Below the pieces are notes generated by a model, which was given only the letters and a program-made list of their open reading frames with translations, made no database searches and had not been told where the DNA came from. The translations under genes and the position numbers were made by a program. From positions 1 to 56,001 of the forward strand of contig DIBV01000008.1 in assembly GCA_002415085.1 (NCBI GenBank): a stretch of 56,001 bases of DNA, read 5' to 3'. This document shows, in pieces, positions 48,832 to 56,001 of the stretch. This DNA is from Arsukibacterium sp. UBA5043. Lineage in GTDB: Bacteria > Pseudomonadota > Gammaproteobacteria > Enterobacterales > Alteromonadaceae. Numbering within the stretch: the stretch's first letter is position 1; each line of letters starts with the position of its first letter.

Positions 48832-50265
48832 ATGTCTAAACAGATGTCTTACTATTTTCATGACTATGAAACCTGGGGCGCAGATCCTAAACGCGATCGT
48901 CCAGCTCAATTTGCAGGCATTCGCACCGATTTAGAGTTAAATATTATCAGTGATCCTGACGTCTGGTACTGCCGCCTGGCAAATGATTATTTACCCCACC
49001 CACAAGCAGCGCTAATTACCGGACTTACCCCGCAACTTTGTAATAAAAAAGGGCTTAGCGAAACCGATTTTATGCAAAAAATCGTTACACGTTTTAGCGA
49101 AGCCAATACCTGCGTTCTTGGCTATAACAGTCTGCGGTTCGATGATGAAGTATCGCGCTATAGTTTATATCGTAATTTTTTTGAGCCTTATGGCCGGGAA
49201 TGGCAACATGGCAACAGCCGCTGGGATTTGATAGATGTTGTCCGCGCCTGTTATGCACTGCGCCCAGAAGGCATTAACTGGCCATTGCGAGAAGATGGCA
49301 GCCCTAGCTTTAAACTGGAGCATTTAACCAAAGCTAATGGTCTGGCGCATACCCAAGCACACGATGCGTTGTCTGATGTTTATGCCACTATTGCTATCGC
49401 AAAACTAATAAAAGAAAAACAACCTAAACTTTTTAGCTATTTATTTGAACTACGGAAGAAAGCTAAAGTCGCCGAGCTGATAGACGTTGCGGGTTTAACG
49501 CCACTGGTGCATGTGTCATCTAAGTTTCCTGCCAGCTCAGGCTGTGTAAGCTGGATTGTGCCACTTGCCTTCCACCCCACTAACAAAAATGCAGTTATTT
49601 GCTATAACCTGCAAGCTGATCCCGCGCCATTGCTGGCTGATGATCTGGCAACGCTTACCTCTAAACTCTATACCCGCAGTATTGATTTAGCTGAAGGCGA
49701 AGAGCGACTTGGTCTGAAATTAATCCATTTAAACAAATGTCCGGTGCTGGCGAATGCCAAAACACTCAGTGTCGAGCGCGCCACGGCACTGGGCATCGAC
49801 CGCGGACAATGCCTTGCAAATCTTGAATGGTTTAAACAGCATCGGCAGTTACAGCAAAAAGTAATAGAACTTTATCAACAGCCGGCTGATTACCCGGAGG
49901 AAACAAACCCTGACTACCAGTTATATCATGGTTTTATCAGTGATGCCGACAAACAAAAAATGCAGCAGCTGCACAACTTACCCCCTGAACAACTCAGCAT
50001 AAACGCCCCACTTTTTGCAGATGAACGGTTAAACAGCTTGTTGTTTTTATATCGGGCACGAAACTATCCACAAAGCCTGAATGATAATGAGCAGCAAAAA
50101 TGGCAGCGTTACCGCACTGATAAACTGATGCACGGCCTGGACAACCCTAACCTGACTATGGAAGCATTTAGCCTGGCGCTGGAGAACCTGGCTCATGAAC
50201 ATGCCAGTGATGAACAAAAAATGAAAATTTTAAAAGCCTTGTATTTGTATGTTCAAACTTTATAA
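48832..50265 (+). CDS. sbcB: Exodeoxyribonuclease I
   Basis: 3'-5' single-strand DNA exonuclease used in recombination and mismatch repair. DEDDh residues: D11 and E13 in FHDYETWGAD, and HDALSDV (His-Asp) in the ExoIII motif. The 477 aa length is that of E. coli ExoI (475 aa); the GPYGREWQHGNSRWDLIDVV-like segment (FEPYGREWQHGNSRWDLIDV) and SH3-like and C-terminal helical domains are retained. Downstream is the thiamine operon, separated by its riboswitch. Confidence 0.96.
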   Translation: MSKQMSYYFHDYETWGADPKRDRPAQFAGIRTDLELNIISDPDVWYCRLANDYLPHPQAALITGLTPQLCNKKGLSETDFMQKIVTRFSEANTCVLGYNSLRFDDEVSRYSLYRNFFEPYGREWQHGNSRWDLIDVVRACYALRPEGINWPLREDGSPSFKLEHLTKANGLAHTQAHDALSDVYATIAIAKLIKEKQPKLFSYLFELRKKAKVAELIDVAGLTPLVHVSSKFPASSGCVSWIVPLAFHPTNKNAVICYNLQADPAPLLADDLATLTSKLYTRSIDLAEGEERLGLKLIHLNKCPVLANAKTLSVERATALGIDRGQCLANLEWFKQHRQLQQKVIELYQQPADYPEETNPDYQLYHGFISDADKQKMQQLHNLPPEQLSINAPLFADERLNSLLFLYRARNYPQSLNDNEQQKWQRYRTDKLMHGLDNPNLTMEAFSLALENLAHEHASDEQKMKILKALYLYVQTL

Positions 50266-50288
50266 ACCAATGTATACAACGCTAAGTC

Positions 50289-50317
50289 TTGAATTTCTTA
50301 GCGAATACGTCAATACT
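50289..50317 (+). promoter_or_regulatory. Possible thi operon promoter
   Basis: TTGAAT (50289-50294) and AATACT (50312-50317), spacer 17, predict a start near 50324, just before the riboswitch. A small hairpin (CGCTAAG...CTTAGCG, 50280-50303) overlaps it and lacks a T run. Confidence 0.4.
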
Positions 50318-50327
50318 TAGCACCATC

Positions 50328-50422
50328 TTGTCGGAGTGCCCAGCTGTTTACAGCGGGCTGAGACCGTGAAAACGGGATCCGTTGAACCTGATCAGGCTAA
50401 TACCTGCGAAGGGAAACAAGGG
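50328..50422 (+). promoter_or_regulatory. TPP riboswitch (THI element)
   Basis: Contains the TPP-riboswitch core in order: GGAGTGCC near 50333, GGGCTGAGA (50369 area), then ACCTGATCAGG followed by CTAATACCTGCGAAGGGAAA. All conserved bases expected for pyrophosphate and pyrimidine recognition are visible. It leads into thiC and represses it when TPP is plentiful. Confidence 0.95.
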
Positions 50423-50443
50423 GAAATACAGCACTTAATTAAG

Positions 50444-50471
50444 CAAAACCTTTGTGGTTTTGTTGTTTATT
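50444..50471 (+). terminator. Possible riboswitch-controlled terminator
   Basis: CAAAACC (50444-50450) pairs with GGTTTTG (50456-50462), followed by TTGTTTATT. A weak intrinsic terminator between the aptamer and thiC, suited as an expression platform. A control on translation is possible too, as the thiC ribosome site (GGAG) lies about 55 bases downstream. Confidence 0.5.
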
Positions 50472-50514
50472 ATATCCTGCCCCCACTCCGGACAAGCAAT
50501 CCCAACTTGTATAA

Positions 50515-53837
<3,323 letters not shown>

Positions 53838-53857
<20 letters not shown>

Positions 53858-54038
53858 TCAGCCGCTGCAACTTAGCACCAACTGTTCCGTTAGCGAGCTA
53901 CTACAGCAGCAACAGCTGGTAAGTGAAGGGCTGGCGATTGCGATTAATAATACTGTGATCAGTAAGCGCTGCTGGCCAGAGCACAAACTGCAAAGCAATG
54001 ATAACGTGCAACTTTTTCAGATAGTTACCGGAGGTTGA
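53838..54038 (+). CDS. thiS: Sulfur carrier ThiS
   Basis: 66 aa ubiquitin-fold sulfur carrier that delivers thiocarboxylate sulfur to the thiazole; it ends with the required Gly-Gly (IVTGG). [12 protein letters not shown] resembles the family start. A GGGAG ribosome site is inside the end of thiDE. Normally activated by ThiF, which is missing from this cluster. Confidence 0.95.
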
Positions 54039-54039
54039 T

Positions 54040-54807
54040 ATGTTACAGATTGCTGAGAAAACTTTTGACAGCCGGCTGCTGCTCGGTAGTGGTAAATTCG
54101 CAACTAGCCAACTGATGCAACAGGCTGTTACAGCCAGCAACTGTCAGTTGATTACCCTGGCAATTAAACGGCTGGAGCTGAATAAACCCCAGGATGATTT
54201 ACTGGCACCGTTGCGCAAAATGGATATTCAGCTATTGCCCAATACATCGGGTGCTAAAACGGCCCAAGAAGCAATATTTGCTGCAGAGCTGGCGCGTGAA
54301 GCCTTGCAAACTAACTGGCTTAAACTGGAAATCCATCCGGATCCGCGCTATCTGATGCCAGATCCAATAGAAACACTGCTGGCAGCCGAGCAACTGGTTA
54401 AACTGGGTTTTATCGTCCTGCCTTATTGCAGCGCCGATCCGGTACTGTGTAAACGACTAGAGCAAGCCGGTTGTGCCGCAGTAATGCCACTCGGTGCTGC
54501 TATCGGTTCAAATCAGGGCTTACAAACCCGCGCCATGCTTGAGATTATTATTGAACAGGCCCAGGTTCCGGTCATTATTGATGCGGGCCTGGGTGCACCA
54601 TCCCATGCGGCTGCTGCGATGGAGCTGGGTGCCGCGGCAGTGCTGGTCAATACAGCCATTGCCAGTAGCTCAGATCCGGTAGCAATGGCCGCGGCCTTTG
54701 CCGATGCAGTCAGAGCCGGTCGCCGTGCGTATCTGGCTGGGCTTGTTTCAACTGAGCAACAGGCTGTTGGCTCCAGCCCACTCACCGATTTTCTGGCAGC
54801 GCGATGA
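54040..54807 (+). CDS. thiG: Thiazole synthase ThiG
   Basis: Condenses dehydroglycine, DXP and ThiS thiocarboxylate to the thiazole phosphate. The Schiff-base lysine is K95 in [18 protein letters not shown] and [21 protein letters not shown] are the conserved TIM-barrel motifs. 255 aa is the normal length. A GGAGG ribosome site precedes the ATG; it starts one base after thiS. Confidence 0.96.
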   Translation: MLQIAEKTFDSRLLLGSGKFATSQLMQQAVTASNCQLITLAIKRLELNKPQDDLLAPLRKMDIQLLPNTSGAKTAQEAIFAAELAREALQTNWLKLEIHPDPRYLMPDPIETLLAAEQLVKLGFIVLPYCSADPVLCKRLEQAGCAAVMPLGAAIGSNQGLQTRAMLEIIIEQAQVPVIIDAGLGAPSHAAAAMELGAAAVLVNTAIASSSDPVAMAAAFADAVRAGRRAYLAGLVSTEQQAVGSSPLTDFLAAR

Positions 54808-54817
54808 GGCCCGGGTA

Positions 54818-55942
54818 GTGAAAAAAGCAATGAGTTTCAGCGAGCAATGGCAACCACAACACTGGCAAAGCCTGCAACTACAAAGCCGTAATTTTTCTGT
54901 CAGTCAGGTACAGGCGGCGTTAACTAAAAACCGGCTGACTTTAACCGATTTACAGGCGCTGCTCTCGCCTGCAGCACTGTCATTACTGCCGCAGATGGCG
55001 ATAAAGGCACAGCAGCTTACCCGGCAACGTTTTGGCTATACGGTGCAATTTTTTGCACCGCTGTATCTATCAAATTTATGTGCTAACGAATGCAGTTACT
55101 GCGGTTTTTCGATGAGCCAGCAAGTAAAACGTCGCACCTTAAATGTTGCAGAAATAGAGCAGGAATGTCTGGCGATAAAAGCACTGGGCATCGATCAGGT
55201 GTTGCTGGTAACCGGCGAGCACGAACGAAAAGTGGGTATTGAATATTTTTGCCAGGCACTACCGGTTATAAGACGCCACTTCAGCAGTATTCAGCTTGAA
55301 GTACAGCCGCTGACGACGGCTGAATACCAGCAGCTGAAAACTCTGGGGGTCGATGCCGTGATGCTGTATCAGGAAACCTATAATGCCACGGCATATCAGC
55401 AGTATCATTTAAAAGGCAAAAAAACAGATATCAGCTGGCGGCTGGATGCACCCGACAGAGTGGGCCAAGCCGGTATTGATAAAATCGGCCTGGGAATTTT
55501 ACTGGGCCTGACCGACTGGCGTACCGATGCTATTTTACTGGCGCAGCATCTTATGTATCTGCAAAAACAGTATTGGCAAAGTCGTTTTAGTTTATCAGTA
55601 CCGAGGATCCGCCCCTGCAGTGGTGGCAGCAATGTCGCTTACCCTATTAGTGATCAGGAACTGATCCAGCTAATCTGTGCTTTTCGGCTATTTGCCCCTG
55701 AGCTTGAAATCAGTTTATCGACCCGTGAGTCTGCTTTATTCCGCCAGCATGTTATCCCGTTAGCAATAACCAGTATCAGTGCTGGTTCGAAAACTCAGCC
55801 CGGTGGCTACAGTGTCGATCCGGATAATTTAGAACAGTTCAGCATTGACGATACCCGTTTACCAAAACAGGTTGCAACAGCGCTTACGCATCAAGGCTTA
55901 CAACCCATATGGAAAGATTGGGATAGTTTTTTGGGAAGATAA
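54818..55942 (+). CDS. thiH: Tyrosine lyase ThiH (radical SAM)
   Basis: Cleaves tyrosine to dehydroglycine for the thiazole, the anaerobe-compatible route (in place of ThiO). The radical-SAM CxxxCxxC is C88, C92, C95 in LCANECSYCGFSMS. 374 aa from the GTG at 54818, chosen because GAGG is correctly spaced before it; an ATG at 54830 (370 aa) is the alternative. Strong similarity to E. coli ThiH through to KDWDSFLG at the C-terminus. Confidence 0.93.
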   Translation: MKKAMSFSEQWQPQHWQSLQLQSRNFSVSQVQAALTKNRLTLTDLQALLSPAALSLLPQMAIKAQQLTRQRFGYTVQFFAPLYLSNLCANECSYCGFSMSQQVKRRTLNVAEIEQECLAIKALGIDQVLLVTGEHERKVGIEYFCQALPVIRRHFSSIQLEVQPLTTAEYQQLKTLGVDAVMLYQETYNATAYQQYHLKGKKTDISWRLDAPDRVGQAGIDKIGLGILLGLTDWRTDAILLAQHLMYLQKQYWQSRFSLSVPRIRPCSGGSNVAYPISDQELIQLICAFRLFAPELEISLSTRESALFRQHVIPLAITSISAGSKTQPGGYSVDPDNLEQFSIDDTRLPKQVATALTHQGLQPIWKDWDSFLGR

Positions 55943-55971
55943 AGCAAAAAGCCCACTCGATTGAGTGGGCT
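55943..55971. terminator. Bidirectional terminator, thiH and rRNA operon
   Basis: The stem AGCCCACTC (55950-55958) pairs with GAGTGGGCT (55963-55971). On the minus strand it is followed by TTTTTGCTTT, a good terminator for an rRNA operon coming in from the right; on the plus strand the tail (CTTTGGCTTTATT) is weaker. Confidence 0.75.
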
Positions 55972-55988
55972 CTTTGGCTTTATTGGGA

Positions 55989-56001
55989 GCCTGGCGGTGT
56001 A
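55989..56001 (-). rRNA. Probable 3' end of 5S rRNA (partial)
   Basis: The last bases read on the minus strand TACACCGCCAGGC, matching the 3' end typical of gammaproteobacterial 5S rRNA (GTAGGnnACxGCCAGGC). Only about 13 bases are visible, so the call leans on the following strong terminator. The rest of the operon is outside the window. Confidence 0.45.

Overview
The window looks like core chromosome of a gammaproteobacterium of the Alteromonadales/Rheinheimera-Arsukibacterium-Alishewanella type. This is inferred from close length and motif agreement with E. coli AsnS, SppA, AnsA, HrpA, FadH, ThiH and SbcB, from lineage-typical small families (YeaC/DUF1315, DUF2960, YaeQ, DUF349), and from many consecutive, tightly packed housekeeping genes. 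No insertion sequence, CRISPR array, integrase or transposase was seen.

Layout. 0.2-5.3 kb: a biotin regulon, bioBFCD (minus) divergent from bioA (plus), with a predicted promoter and a candidate BirA operator between them. 5.3-13 kb: a small membrane protein, asnS, a YdjA-like nitroreductase, the glycogen pair glgC-glgA, and fadH with a strong FadR-like operator at its start codon. 13-16 kb: sppA and ansA. 16-25 kb: a minus-strand series (DUF349 protein, YeaC, zinc-ribbon membrane protein, M14 carboxypeptidase, DUF2960, two EamA transporters, an acyltransferase, a DUF4382 lipoprotein). 25-28.5 kb: tRNA-Pro(GGG), then the one clearly accessory patch: three translationally linked genes (kelch-like propeller, LamG/FN3 protein, cadherin-like fragment), followed by a short remnant of a gamma-glutamyltransferase gene. 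28.5-41.6 kb: DUF4124 protein, exported Mn-type SOD, yaeQ, GST + EamA pair, mrp-dcd divergent from metG-MFS, a degenerate HD-GYP-like protein, quinone oxidoreductase, rlmI and a PilZ protein. 41.7-50.3 kb: hrpA, a CBS-pair protein, periplasmic isoaspartyl peptidase, a transglutaminase-like/TPR lipoprotein, a 59-residue ORF and sbcB. 50.3-56 kb: a TPP riboswitch controlling thiC-thiDE-thiS-thiG-thiH. The right edge shows what looks like the 3' end and terminator of a minus-strand rRNA operon.

The gene sets work together in recognisable ways: biotin synthesis from malonyl-ACP methyl ester (BioC) through BioF, BioA, BioD and BioB under one intergenic control region; thiamine pyrimidine (ThiC, ThiD) and thiazole (ThiS, ThiG, ThiH) branches joined by the ThiE half of a ThiDE fusion, with no thiF in the cluster; and GlgC feeding ADP-glucose to GlgA. 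I do not see an obviously new multi-gene defence or metabolic system. The best leads are the propeller/FN3 cassette, the degenerate HD-GYP protein, a possible small RNA near 32.15-32.22 kb, the predicted FadR and BirA sites, and the ggt remnant.
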